From: JAWKRB01 sp041389885
GTDB lineage: Bacteria; Myxococcota_A; Polyangia; Polyangiales; Ga0077539
Length of the DNA: 64,000 nt
Assembly: GCA_041389885.1 (NCBI GenBank)
Contig: JAWKRB010000035.1
Location: forward strand, 16,809-80,808
Direction: 5' to 3'
Positions within the stretch are counted from its first letter, which is position 1, and the number at the start of each line of letters is the position of its first letter. The notes under the pieces are model-generated. The model saw only the letters and a list, made by a program, of their open reading frames with translations. It made no database searches and was not told the DNA's origin. The position numbers and the translations under genes are program-made. Below, one piece after another: positions 35,766-44,258 of the stretch.

Positions 35766-35835
35766 CGGAGCGCGCGGGTCAGGGCAGGTCGACGCAGCGC
35801 GCGCCGTCGAGCCCCGCGGGGCCGCCGTGGATCAC

Positions 35836-35979
35836 ATGGCGCGCCCCTCCCCCCGCCGGGAGGACCACGAGGTCGTCGTAGCCCTCGGCGTCAACTGCTA
35901 CGACGGCGCGTGCACCTACGCCGTCGTGGACGAGGCCCACGGGCTCGCGTACACGCCCCTCGCCCAGGCCCTGGGCTGA
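35836..35979 (+). pseudogene. C-terminal fragment of an unidentified protein
   Basis: The frame runs into DHEVVVALGVNCYDGACTYA and ends AHGLAYTPLAQALG. It looks like a genuine protein end, but I cannot name the family. It follows the ABC-F fragment without a gap, suggesting deletion between two genes. Confidence 0.35.
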
Positions 35980-36132
35980 CCCGCGTCCTCGCTCGCCGCG
36001 TGCCCAGCGCGCGGTATCCTTGACCGCCGCGGCGCGCGTCGGAGCGGCCCCCTTCGCTGCGGATGCAGCGTGCGCCCGCGCGGACGCAGCCGCGGTATGC
36101 GCTGCGCCGTACCGACACGGAGGCGTGCACGA

Positions 36133-37200
36133 TCAGCGCCGCGACCACTCGAAGGCCCCGCCTCCGAGAAAGGTCAGCGCGTCGCTGGCGAGGTAGGCGG
36201 CGGCCTCGGGGCGCCCCGCGACGTGGGCGTCGAGGAAGGCGAGGCCGGCGGACGAGAGCCAGTCGAGGTACTGGGCGCAGCGCTCGGGGGTGCCGCCCTC
36301 GCGCTCGCACGCCGACGTCGAGAAGTCGAAGATCGTGTGGCGCGCGGGCTCTTCCGCGATCCAACCGCGATACTTCTGCCCTGCGGGCATGAGCTCGAAG
36401 GGCCGGCGGCGGACCTCGGCGACGTTGCCGGTGGTGTCGTCGCCCGCGCCCGTCAGCGTCAGGTGCGGGCGCGCAACCCCCGCGAACGATCCCTCGACGA
36501 AGCCCTCCTCGCCGGGCCCTTGCGGCGAGCACGAGAGGAAGGCCACGGGGCGCGGATCGGGGAGCGCGCGCTGGCTGCCTGCGATCTCGCGCGTCGCGCC
36601 GGCGACCACGAGGGCCGCACCGGCCCCGGCCGAGTGGCCCGCGTACGCGATGCGGGTGAGGTCCACGTTGCCCCGCTGCGCGCCGACGGCCTGCTCTTGA
36701 AGCCAGTCGAGCACGCGGCGCAGGTCGTGCGGACGGTCCCAGGAGAGATACTTGAAGGTCATGCAGCCGGCGGTGTCGTAGCCCAGGGCGCTGCAGAGCC
36801 GGGCCCTCGACGCGACGTCCCGTCCGCTGTGCGCGATGGCTACAAACAGGTATCCCGCGCGGGTGAAGACCGCGTCCCACCCCGCGCCGACGTTGGTGGG
36901 GTTGCTCGTGCCGTCGGCCCCGCCATGGGACCACACGACCACCGGGAGCGGACCACGGGCCCCGACAGGCCGACGCACCTGCACGCGGATCGTGCGGGTA
37001 TCGCCCGATTCGTCGGTGTAGCTCAGCGTCGCCGGAGCGAGCGCTTCCATCGGGTACGCCATGGCGCCGAGGTACCGGCAGCCCGCGGGGTTGGCCGCAG
37101 CGCAGGCGCCACCGTCCCGCGACGCCCGGGGCGCCCCGCCCTCGCCGCCGCACTGAACGAGCGCGAGGGACAGCCCCGCAACAAGCCAGGAGGTCTTCAT
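36133..37200 (-). CDS. Alpha/beta-hydrolase lipoprotein
   Basis: A 355-residue exported esterase-like enzyme. ATG 37200 starts MKTSWLVAGLSLALVQC with lipobox VQC. The oxyanion segment is LPVVVWSHGG, the nucleophile elbow AYAGHSAGAG (Ser), an Asp candidate lies in TLTGAGDD, and His in EPARHTIFDF. This plan matches platelet-activating-factor acetylhydrolase/chlorophyllase-type proteins. Several Cys pairs (SALGYDTAGC; STSACEREGGTPERC) would stabilise it outside the cell. It stands alone. Confidence 0.82.
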   Translation of the reverse strand: MKTSWLVAGLSLALVQCGGEGGAPRASRDGGACAAANPAGCRYLGAMAYPMEALAPATLSYTDESGDTRTIRVQVRRPVGARGPLPVVVWSHGGADGTSNPTNVGAGWDAVFTRAGYLFVAIAHSGRDVASRARLCSALGYDTAGCMTFKYLSWDRPHDLRRVLDWLQEQAVGAQRGNVDLTRIAYAGHSAGAGAALVVAGATREIAGSQRALPDPRPVAFLSCSPQGPGEEGFVEGSFAGVARPHLTLTGAGDDTTGNVAEVRRRPFELMPAGQKYRGWIAEEPARHTIFDFSTSACEREGGTPERCAQYLDWLSSAGLAFLDAHVAGRPEAAAYLASDALTFLGGGAFEWSRR

Positions 37201-37303
37201 CACAGTCCGAACGATAGAACGCTCGACACCGCATAGACCACCCCGCATGCGGGACGTCGCTGCCCCGGGCGGCGCCGTCGGGCGTCGACCGGGCCCTGCC
37301 GAC

Positions 37304-37453
37304 TCAGTCGTCGGTGAGAACGCCGAGCGACCAGTCTTCGCCCTCTTCGCGGAGGGCATCGACCACCTCGGCGACGCGGGCCAGCACCTCCGCCGCGCCG
37401 CTGCTCACCGACAGCCGCACGCCCACCTCGACGCGCTCGGGCAGGGGCCACAC
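37304..37453 (-). CDS. 49-residue protein directly downstream of an R1 repeat
   Basis: GTG 37453 has GAGG 5 nt upstream. Reads WPLPERVEVGVRLSVSSGAA, then LARVAEVVDALREEGED and SLGVLTDD. Either a small complete gene or the end of a longer one whose 5' part was removed by R1 (the frame is open upstream into R1). Function unknown. Confidence 0.4.
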   Translation of the reverse strand: MWPLPERVEVGVRLSVSSGAAEVLARVAEVVDALREEGEDWSLGVLTDD

Positions 37454-37469
37454 GCGCACCTCGATGAGC

Positions 37470-37632
37470 GGATAAAAAGTCCAACGGGTTGCGCCCGGTG
37501 AGCACCTCCGCGGCCACTCCGCTGGCGCCCCAGAGGGAGACGAAATTCCCCTTGTGCGAAGCGAGCTCGCCCTCCCCGTACGCACACTCGCGAATCATCC
37601 GCACCACGTCGAGCCGCTACCACTGCCGCGCT
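37470..37632 (-). repeat. R1 repeat copy d, solo
   Basis: Complete: GGATAAAAAGTCCAACGGGT at one end and CGCTACCACTGCCGCGCTGG at the other. It sits between the 49-residue gene and a lipoprotein gene without any transposase sequence. Confidence 0.75.
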
Positions 37633-37659
37633 GGCAAGCGAGAGGTGTACGGTATCGGG

Positions 37660-38100
37660 GTGCTTCGACGAGGTATGGGGTGGGTGGTGTGGGCGCTGGT
37701 GGGGTGCGGGCCACTGCGAGAGGAGGTCCCGCTGACGCGGGTGTGCGTGAACGGCGGGCAGTGGGCCGACCCGTCGAGCCAGACCTTCGCGGTGGGGCAG
37801 CCGCTGCGGGTGTATGTCTCGCCGCCTTCGGGGACGTGCCGCCCGCTCTGCGACGAGGTGATCTCGCAAGAGTGTTCGCTGACGCGGGAAGGGACCACGT
37901 TCACGGTCCGCGGCCGCGTGGTGGTCGACGTGGACTGCCGCGGGCGCACTCCGCCGCCCGCGTGCTCCGCGCCGGGGGTGTTCTGCGAGACACCGCCGCT
38001 GGAGGCAGGGCGCTACACGTTCACCAGCGGCACCGAGTCGGTGACCATCGAGGTCCCATCGACGGTGTCGAACAACGGGGTGTGTTCGTCGACGTTCTGA
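37660..38100 (+). CDS. Small Cys-rich lipoprotein
   Basis: About 146 residues. A short signal (GMGWVVWALVGC) gives lipobox VGC. The body is beta-rich with Cys pairs (GTCRPLCDEV; DCRGRTPPPAC; APGVFC) and ends NNGVCSSTF. Start is uncertain: GTG 37645, GTG 37660 or ATG 37675. R1 copy d lies immediately upstream, so the native promoter may be lost. Confidence 0.55.
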   Translation: MLRRGMGWVVWALVGCGPLREEVPLTRVCVNGGQWADPSSQTFAVGQPLRVYVSPPSGTCRPLCDEVISQECSLTREGTTFTVRGRVVVDVDCRGRTPPPACSAPGVFCETPPLEAGRYTFTSGTESVTIEVPSTVSNNGVCSSTF

Positions 38101-38153
38101 CGACCGAGTCGCGCGACCCCACCGAGGCCGAAGGGAGACCGGCCCTCGGTGGA

Positions 38154-38315
38154 TATGAAGTCCAACGGGTTGCGCCCGGCGAGCACCTTCGCAGCCACGC
38201 TCTTCGCGCCCCTGAAGGCGACGAAATTCTCCTTGTGCGAAGCGAGCTCGCCCTCCCCGTACGCACACTCGCGAATCATCCGCACCACGTCGAGACGCTA
38301 CCACTGCCGCGCTGA
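38154..38315 (-). repeat. R1 repeat copy e, solo
   Basis: Complete R1 (ATGAAGTCCAACGGGTTGCG ... CGCTACCACTGCCGCGCTG). On its far side it cuts a signal-peptide gene (38317-38375). Confidence 0.75.
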
Positions 38316-38316
38316 G

Positions 38317-38375
38317 CTCTGCGCGAGGGCGAACGTGGGCGTGAGGAGGAGTGCGGCGATCACCCGGGTGCTCAT
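38317..38375 (-). pseudogene. Signal-peptide stub cut by R1
   Basis: ATG 38375 starts MSTRVIAALLLTPTFALAQS, a complete signal peptide, and the reading frame then enters R1 copy e. The rest of the secreted protein is missing. Confidence 0.55.
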
Positions 38376-38385
38376 CGGGTAACTT

Positions 38386-38997
38386 CTACGGGCCGGTACG
38401 GTTCGTTGTCGAGCGGGTGCGCTTGCGCGTCGTGAGGGTGGGCAGAGGCTTTGTCGGCAGGACGCGAGGGAGTTTGATCGTCGGGCGTGCGTCTGATCGG
38501 GGCACGACAAGCGCGAGATCGACGGACCTTCCCCGGTGCTGAATCTCAAGGATCGCGCTCTCTTGCCTCATCTCCGTGCAGAGCGTCTCGGTGAGAGCGA
38601 GCATGGCGTCGTCGAATTGCCGACGGGTTCGTCTCTCTTCGTCAATGATCACGACCTGGACGCTGGGCTCGTTGACGACGTTGCCATCGGCGTAGGTGTA
38701 GAATCCATGCTGCGAGACGAACGATGCTGCGACCGAAGGGCTTCGTGTCGAGAGCATGCGCAACACCAGCGCCATCACGTGCTCGAGAGTCCAACGAAGG
38801 TCGTCCTTCACCTTCAAGCCCACCACGATGCGAGCCGCGTACTGACCAAGATTGTTGCTGCGGGGGTTCTCGCGAGCACCCGCTTCGCCCGCCCCGTGCC
38901 AGCGCCGGGAGAGGTGAGTCAGGTCGATCGGACCGTGCGGAATGAAGCGCCCTCCCGCGAAGCGGAGTGGCCCCATGTCGGCGGGAATGAGCGGCAT
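38386..38997 (-). CDS. Conserved-looking protein of unknown function
   Basis: A 203-residue protein starting MPLIPADMGPLRFAGGRF with AGGAG-type site 8 nt upstream. A helix-rich centre (KDDLRWTLEHVMALVLRMLS) is followed by a beta region (FVSQHGFYTYADGNVVNEPS; VQVVIIDEERRTRRQFDDAM), ending in a basic tail (TTRKRTRSTTNRTGP). No signal or membrane segment. GC is somewhat lower than in neighbours, suggesting transfer. I do not recognise the family. Confidence 0.6.
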   Translation of the reverse strand: MPLIPADMGPLRFAGGRFIPHGPIDLTHLSRRWHGAGEAGARENPRSNNLGQYAARIVVGLKVKDDLRWTLEHVMALVLRMLSTRSPSVAASFVSQHGFYTYADGNVVNEPSVQVVIIDEERRTRRQFDDAMLALTETLCTEMRQESAILEIQHRGRSVDLALVVPRSDARPTIKLPRVLPTKPLPTLTTRKRTRSTTNRTGP

Positions 38998-39061
38998 TGA
39001 AAATCTCCTGACGCTGTTAAATTCCACGGGCAGGACGATCACGCTTCGATTTCGATTCAGG

Positions 39062-39380
39062 CGAGGATAGGCATCGTCGGAAGGTGGCGTCTCTCTCCGA
39101 CCCCCGCCCTTCTCTCCCGCTCCGGCCAGCGTTCGCGCGGCTCGGCGTTCTCCTGAACGCGCTTCGCGCTTGGGTCGCGTGCCTGCGCGGGGTGCTCCCC
39201 ACGCAGGCGACTCCTGCACGACGCGCGCGAGGGACAGCTCGGAGACTCCTCGATGCCGCCATCGTCCTCGGGGTCCTTTCGACCGGGGCGCCCGCCCTCG
39301 CACTGCCGCACCCACCCGTCGCGCACGAAGCGGACGACAGATCTTCAGCGAGGGCGAAGATCGTCGATGCCGACCGAGGG
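39062..39380. repeat. R2a repeat, copy 1
   Basis: Begins GGATAGGCATCGTCGGAAGG and ends GATGCCGACCGAGG. Nearly identical, for about 315 nt, to 41359-41690. Only the first ~45 nt are shared with the R2b class. It is directly followed by R1 copy f. Confidence 0.75.
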
Positions 39381-39383
39381 GGA

Positions 39384-39545
39384 TAAGAACTCCAACGCCT
39401 CGCGCCGGTCAAGCACCTCCGGAGCTCCTGCATCCCTCTCCGAGAGACCGCCTCGAGGGATACGAAACACCCAGTATGCGAAGCGAACTTGTACCCCCTT
39501 GACGAGCGTTCGGATCACTGGCCGACGCTACCACCACCACACTGG
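39384..39545 (-). repeat. R1 repeat copy f, strongly diverged
   Basis: Aligns along its length (GGATAAGAACTCCAACGCCT; AAGCACCTCCGGAGC; TATGCGAAGCGAACTTG; GACGCTACCACCACCACACTGG) but with many changes, so it is an older copy than the others. Confidence 0.55.
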
Positions 39546-39547
39546 CC

Positions 39548-39766
39548 GTGCAGCGAGCGGGTCTGACGACGTGGGACTGGGCGACGCTGCTGCAGCGGGT
39601 GTGGGGTGTCGACGCGCTGAAGTGCGAGGGCTGTGGCGGTCGCATGAAGTTCATCGCGGTGATCAAGGACCGCGCGGTGATCGAGCGAATCTTGAAGCAC
39701 GTCGGCGAGGAGACCGAGGAGCCCCGGTTCGCGAGGGCGCGCGACCCATGCGACGCGTGGGATTGA
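39548..39766 (+). pseudogene. IS91-family transposase, C-terminal fragment 5
   Basis: The best-kept zinc-knuckle end: MQRAGLTTWDWATLLQRVWG, KCEGCGGRMKFIAVIKDRAV, HVGEETEEPRFARARDPCD, stop. It has its 3' spacer and R1 copy g in the right order downstream, defining the 3' part of the parent element. The N-terminal two thirds are absent. Confidence 0.75.
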
Positions 39767-39859
39767 GGATGGGGTGAGCGCGCGGCGTGAGGGCCGTGCG
39801 GGAGGGCGAGGTCTGCGCGCGGCGCGCGGCGGGGGGCTGGAGCGGCGGGCGGAGCCGAC

Positions 39860-40010
39860 GTAGCGTCGCGAAGTGGTCCGGGTGCGGCGCGAGTGTGCGT
39901 ACGGGGAGGGCGAGCTCGCTTCGCACAAGGGGAATTTCGTCGCCCTCAGGGGCGCCAGCGGCGTGGCCGCGGAGGTGCTCGCCGGGCGCAACCCGTTGGG
40001 CTTCTTATCC
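39860..40010 (+). repeat. R1 repeat copy g, attached to IS91 fragment 5
   Basis: GTAGCGTCGCGAAGTGGTCC through GGCGAGCTCGCTTCGCACAA to AACCCGTTGGGCTTCTTATCC. It marks the 3' terminus of the IS91-like element. Confidence 0.75.
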
Positions 40011-40238
40011 TCTCTCCGGGGCCGGGCGCGGGGCTCGACCGCCCCGCACGCGCCGGGGCCTCGGCCGCTGGCCGTGGGTGCCTTCACCGCGTGACCATAG
40101 CGCGAGGTGCGAGGAGGCGGCGGGAGAGGGTCGTCGGCCGCGCGACCGCGCGGGAGGGGAGGAGGGGGCCCCGAGGGGTTCGGGGCGCGTCGCCGCGCGG
40201 GTCTGTTCTTCGAGCGGCGCGCGTGAGACAGGTGGGGG

Positions 40239-40496
40239 ATGCGCTCGGATCCGCTCGCGTCGGTGCTGGCCCACCTCCATGGCGGCGCCGAGCTCACGGT
40301 GCGGAATCAAGACGGCTGGTGGGGGCTGCGCGGCACCGCGGAGGGGATCGTGGTGTGGTCCCGCACGCCGTACGAGGCCGACCCTCCCGAGCGGGCGGTG
40401 AGCGACGCGGAGGCGCGGTCGATGCTCGAAGGCTGGACCCTCGACGCGCTCCGCGCGCGCCTCACGCCGCCCCTCGACCCGGCGTCGGAGGGGTGA
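40239..40496 (+). CDS. Small protein of unknown function
   Basis: An 85-residue soluble protein: MRSDPLASVLAHLHGGAELT, WWGLRGTAEGIVVWSRTPYE, ARSMLEGWTLDALRARLTPP. GGTGGGGG precedes the start. Beta hairpin then helix pattern; not recognised. It lies 32 nt upstream of an exported-protein gene. Confidence 0.5.
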   Translation: MRSDPLASVLAHLHGGAELTVRNQDGWWGLRGTAEGIVVWSRTPYEADPPERAVSDAEARSMLEGWTLDALRARLTPPLDPASEG

Positions 40497-40528
40497 GCTT
40501 CGCGCGGCGCCCGTGATAGAATCCGGGG

Positions 40529-40999
40529 ATGCCGACGCACCGGCGATCTTGCGCGTGCCTGCCGGGAATCGTCGCCCTCCTGCTCGGATACACGACGATG
40601 CCACCGTCCGATTCGCGACCCGCCGCGCCGCCCATGCAGGCCCCGGCGCCCCAGTCGATCAGCGGCCATCCCCTGCTCGGACGAACCGCCTCCATTCGGC
40701 TCCTGCGCTACGCGCCCGACGCGGCGGTCGCCCTTCACGGCCCCGAAGAGATCGTGCCCTTCGTCACGGCCATCGCGCACACGCAGGCGCTCGCGGGGCA
40801 GGTCGCCCGCGGTCAGCCGCACGCCGAGGTGAGCTACCTCGACGCGCAGGGTCGATCGGTGGCCACGGCGGTCTTCGCCGACGCGCAGTCACCCGGCGTG
40901 CTCGCCACGACGACCGACGCGTGGCAGCTCAGCGCGGAGGAGTCGGCGACGCTGCGCGCGCTGATGGCGGCGCGCCTCACGCGCGTCGCGGCGCCGTGA
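40529..40999 (+). CDS. Exported protein of unknown function
   Basis: A 156-residue protein with signal-like start MPTHRRSCACLPGIVALLLG, a Pro/Ala-rich linker, and a folded part (IVPFVTAIAHTQALAGQVAR; HAEVSYLDAQGRSVATAVFA; ESATLRALMAARL). The signal contains CAC followed by a hydrophobic stretch, so it could be a lipoprotein. Its stop overlaps the next ATG. Confidence 0.55.
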   Translation: MPTHRRSCACLPGIVALLLGYTTMPPSDSRPAAPPMQAPAPQSISGHPLLGRTASIRLLRYAPDAAVALHGPEEIVPFVTAIAHTQALAGQVARGQPHAEVSYLDAQGRSVATAVFADAQSPGVLATTTDAWQLSAEESATLRALMAARLTRVAAP

Positions 41000-41169
41000 T
41001 GGACGAGGCCCCGGAGCGATCGCGCGCTTGCGCCGACGACGGCTGGCTGGTGCCGCCCGGCGTGCCGCGACTCGACCGCGCCTGGGCGCGCGCCGCGCCC
41101 GTGCATGGCTGCTGCCGGCTCCATTGCGCGCGCTGCGGCCGCGGGGTTCTGGTCTTTGACGGCGCGCTG
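40999..41169 (+). pseudogene. 5' part of a gene cut by an IS91 fragment
   Basis: Starts with ATG overlapping the previous stop (ATGA-type). Reads MDEAPERSRACADDGWLVPP and HGCCRLHCARCGRGVLVFD, a CxxHCxxC-like zinc-binding piece, then runs into IS91 fragment 6 at CCACGATGG. Confidence 0.5.
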
Positions 41170-41335
41170 CCACGATGGCAGCGTCGCTGCGCGTCGCGAG
41201 GTTGAGCCGAGCGCCTGGTCCGCGGGGGTCGCGGCCGTGCAGCGAGCGGGTCTGACGACGTGGGACTGGGCGACGCTGCTGCAGCGGGTGTGGGACGTCG
41301 ACGCGCTGAAGTGCGAGGGCTGTGGGCGGCAACAT
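41170..41335 (+). pseudogene. IS91-family transposase, C-terminal fragment 6
   Basis: Reads DGSVAARREVEPSAWSAGVA, VQRAGLTTWDWATLLQRVWD, KCEGCG and then stops matching. Its 5' edge (CCACGATGG) equals that of fragment 2. R2a copy 2 begins 23 nt downstream. Confidence 0.7.
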
Positions 41336-41358
41336 CATCGGAACTGGTAACCTCAGTG

Positions 41359-41690
41359 GGTAGGCATCGTGGGAAGGTGGCGTCTCTCTCCGACCCCCGC
41401 CCTTCTCTCCCGCTCCGGCCAGCGTTCGCGCGGCTCGGCGTTCTCCTGAACGCGCTTCGCGCTTGGGTCGCGTGCCTGCGCGGGGTGCTCCCCACGCAGG
41501 CGACTCCTGCACGACGCGCGCGAGGGGCAGCTCGGAGACTCCTCGATGCCGCCATCGTCCTCGGGGTCCTTTCGACCGGGGCGCCCGCCCTCGCACTGCC
41601 GCACCCACCCGTCGCGCACGAAGCGGACGACAGATCTTCAGCGAGGGCGAAGATCGTCGATGCCGACCGAGGCCCCCTCCCGTGCTCGAC
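41359..41690. repeat. R2a repeat, copy 2
   Basis: Near-identical to 39062-39380 from GTAGGCATCGTGGGAAGGTG to GATGCCGACCGAGG. It separates IS91 fragment 6 from the IS110 copy. High identity implies a recent duplication. Confidence 0.75.
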
Positions 41691-41752
41691 ATCGTCGCGA
41701 GGGGGAGACTCTCAGACCACGCGCCACCTCGGCGCCTACACGGAGGTTCCCC

Positions 41753-42799
41753 ATGGATCGCTACATCGGGATGGACGTGCATGCCGCGAGCACCACCCTC
41801 GCGGTCATCGACGCCCGTGGCAAGAAGCTGCACAGCAAGGTCGTCGAGACCAACGGCAAGGCGCTGCTCGAGTGCCTCCAGACCGAACCTGGATCGCTGC
41901 ACCTCTGCCTCGAAGAGGGGACGCAGTCGACCTGGTTGGCGGAGATCCTCACGCCTCATGTGACGCGGGTCGTGGTGGTTCACGTGAGCGAGCCGCGGGC
42001 ACAAGAACGACGAACGCGATGCCTTCGCACTCGCCGAGATGCTCCGCACCAACGCCGTCAAAACCACGGTCTACAAGCAGACCGGACCGTTCGCCTCGCT
42101 GCGGCTGCTCGTCAAGGCGCACACCGCGACGGTGCGCGACACGGTGCGCGCACAGAACCGACTCAAGGCGCTGTTCCGGTCGCATGGTGTCGAGATGACG
42201 GGGAGCAATCCCTACGGCATGAAGCAGCGCGAGACGAGGATCGAGTCGCTGCCCGAGAGCGCTCGTCCAAGCGCGAAGGTGATGTTCGCCCACTACGACG
42301 CGCTGCAGGCGACGCGCGTGCAGGCCGAGGCCGCGATGGTCGAGGAGTCGCATCGGCACTCGATCAGCCAGGTGCTGGAGACGTGCCCCGGACTCGGACC
42401 GATCCGCGTGGCGCAGCTCGTGTCGGTGGTGATCACCCCGGAGCGCTTTCGGACTCGAGCGCAGTTCTGGGCGTACTGCGGACTCGGCGTGGTGATTCGC
42501 TCGTCGTCGGACTGGGTGCGCGAAGGCGACCGCTGGCAGAAGCGCCCGGTGCAGCGCACTCGCGGGCTGAACCTCAATCACAATCACCTGCTCAAGGCAG
42601 TGTTCAAGGCGCTGCGACGACGGTGATCGTGCAGCACAAGGAGCACCCGCTGCGCGCGGGGTATCAACGTCAGATCGACGGCGGGACCAAGCCACCGCTG
42701 GCCAAGGTGACGCTGGCGCGTCGCCTCGCGGCCACGGCGCTGTCGATGTGGAAGACGCAGGAGGTGTTCGATGCGGCGAAGGTGAAGATCGCGTCGTAA
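41753..42799 (+). pseudogene. IS110-family transposase, two frameshifts
   Basis: Starts MDRYIGMDVHAASTTLAVID, the DEDD-type RuvC-like start of IS110. Near 41996 the frame changes before KNDERDAFALAEMLRTNAV. The C-terminal Tnp20 helix-hairpin-helix part is clear (LETCPGLGPIRVAQLVSVV; AQFWAYCGLGVVIRSSSDW). Near 42608 a G is missing and the original frame resumes (HKEHPLRAGYQRQIDGG; LSMWKTQEVFDAAK). About 348 residues if restored. IS110 lacks inverted repeats, so the ends cannot be set. Confidence 0.85.
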
Positions 42800-43261
42800 G
42801 GTCTTGTCTCGGCGGATGGAGCATTCGTGTCTCCAAGAAGTTCCCAAGGAGGTCACGCGCATCTCAAGAGACAGGTCGGGTTCGGAGGAGAGCATCCATT
42901 GGATTTCTGGGCACGCACCGCGTTGAGATCGCTCCGGCGCGCTTTTACGAAAGCCCCCACGGATAGGCTATGCCCCTCCGGAGAGCCGAACGAAGCCATG
43001 GCACCTCGATGCCCTGATAGAAGGATGGTTCCCGCATTTGCGAGAGAACGCACAGGCTTGATCGTCTCAAGAGTTGTGACCGACAGCGAACGATGCATGA
43101 ACACGAATGAAGTCCTGGCCAAGGAGCGCCCGGTACGCGGCCAGGTCCCTCGCGCGATCAGCCCGCGGGGACGTCCGGCGAAACGACAGGGAGCCGCCCG
43201 ATGTCAAAATCAACTGACATCAGAATTCGCATCGGTGTGTCTTGACATCTCCTTCCATAGA
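42800..43261. other. Lower-GC gene-free stretch after IS110
   Basis: GC is clearly lower than around it. Short open frames show no family resemblance or codon bias. It may contain the IS110 right end and foreign flanking DNA carried with it. Confidence 0.4.
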
Positions 43262-43497
43262 AAGAAGTCCAACGGGTTGCGCCCGGCGAGCACCTCCGCG
43301 GCCACGCCGCTGGAGCCCCTGGAGGCGACGAAATTCCCCTTGTGCGAAGCGAGCTCGCCCTCCCCGTACGCACACTCGCGAATCATCCGCACCACGTCGA
43401 GACGCTACCACTGCCTTTCTGGCGAGCTCGCCCTCCCCGTACGCACACTCGCGAATCATCCGCACCACGTCGAGACGCTACCACTGCCTTTCTGGAG
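43262..43497 (-). repeat. R1 repeat copy h with a tandem 73-bp partial unit
   Basis: A full R1 is followed by a second partial unit (GCGAGCTCGCCCTCCCCGTA to CGCTACCACTGCCTTTCTGG). The same doublet is at 47858-48030 in the same orientation. The phage-tail gene begins at its last base. Confidence 0.75.
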
Positions 43498-44232
43498 ATG
43501 ACCCCCGACGTCCGCTACGAAGTCGTGGCGACCGGCGTCGCCGACCTCGCGGGCAACGCCGTGCTCGCGCCCTTCGACCGCGCGACCCTCCACGGCTTCC
43601 GGCCGGCGCGCCCCGAGGCGCGGCGCTTCGACCTCTGGTCGATGTTGCCGAAGCACAACCGCCGCGAGGATCGGACCGGCGACCTCTGGCGCTTCATCGC
43701 GTGCCTGCAGGAGGTCACCGACCTGCTGCTCGCCGAGGTCGATCGCTTCCCCGAGGTGTTCGACCTCGAGCGCGCCCCCGAAGGCTTCGTCGACCTCATC
43801 CTCGCCGACCTCGGCAACCCGTTCCCCTTCGACCTGGACGAGCTGGGGAAGCGCCGCCTCGCCTCGGTCCTCGTCGAGATGTACCGGCAGAAGGGGACCG
43901 CGCGCGGCATCATCAACGCCGTCCGCTTCTTCCTCGGCGTCGAGATCGAGGCCGTCACCGCCTACGCCGGCGAGGCCCTCGTGCTCGGCGAGTCCGAGCT
44001 CGGCGTCGACTGGATCCTCGGCCCCTCGAGCCGCTTCGCGCGCTACGCCTTCGACGTCATCGTCGGCGTCCCGCTCACCGACGCCCAGCGCAAGCAGCTG
44101 CGCGCCATCGTCGAGTACCTCAAGCCCGCGCACACCCACTTCGTGACGCTGGTCGAGCCCGCGCCGCCGGCGTTCATCGACCACTGGGAGCTCGGCGTCA
44201 GCGAGGTCGGGGTGACGACGGACTTGCACTGA
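43498..44232 (+). CDS. Phage-tail / contractile-injection tail protein, probably 5'-truncated
   Basis: A 244-residue visible frame. Residues about 1-35 look like the end of an Ig-like domain (YEVVATGVADLAGNAV). Residues about 38-190 match the tail-protein family found in phage-like injection systems (RRFDLWSMLPKHNRREDRTG; VTDLLLAEVDRFPEVFDLER; RQKGTARGIINAVRFFLGVE). The ATG coincides with the repeat edge, and the Ig-like domain is incomplete, so the original start was probably removed by R1. C-terminus is intact. Confidence 0.65.
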   Translation: MTPDVRYEVVATGVADLAGNAVLAPFDRATLHGFRPARPEARRFDLWSMLPKHNRREDRTGDLWRFIACLQEVTDLLLAEVDRFPEVFDLERAPEGFVDLILADLGNPFPFDLDELGKRRLASVLVEMYRQKGTARGIINAVRFFLGVEIEAVTAYAGEALVLGESELGVDWILGPSSRFARYAFDVIVGVPLTDAQRKQLRAIVEYLKPAHTHFVTLVEPAPPAFIDHWELGVSEVGVTTDLH

Positions 44233-44258
44233 TCGCGATTGGGACCGGGCGAAGGAGG

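Noticed and set aside
37470..38315. Open frames inside R1 such as those reading GELASHKGNFVA or GGRARFAQGEFRR as real small proteins
   Set aside because: They recur in every R1 copy, change frame between copies and are broken in diverged ones; they are by-products of the repeat.
41990..42010. Programmed frameshift in the IS110 transposase
   Set aside because: IS110 transposases are normally a single frame, there is no clear slippery heptamer, and a second break occurs near 42608.
43342..43497. Tandem R1 units as a CRISPR array
   Set aside because: Units abut without spacers of unique sequence and occur elsewhere as single dispersed copies; no cas genes are present.
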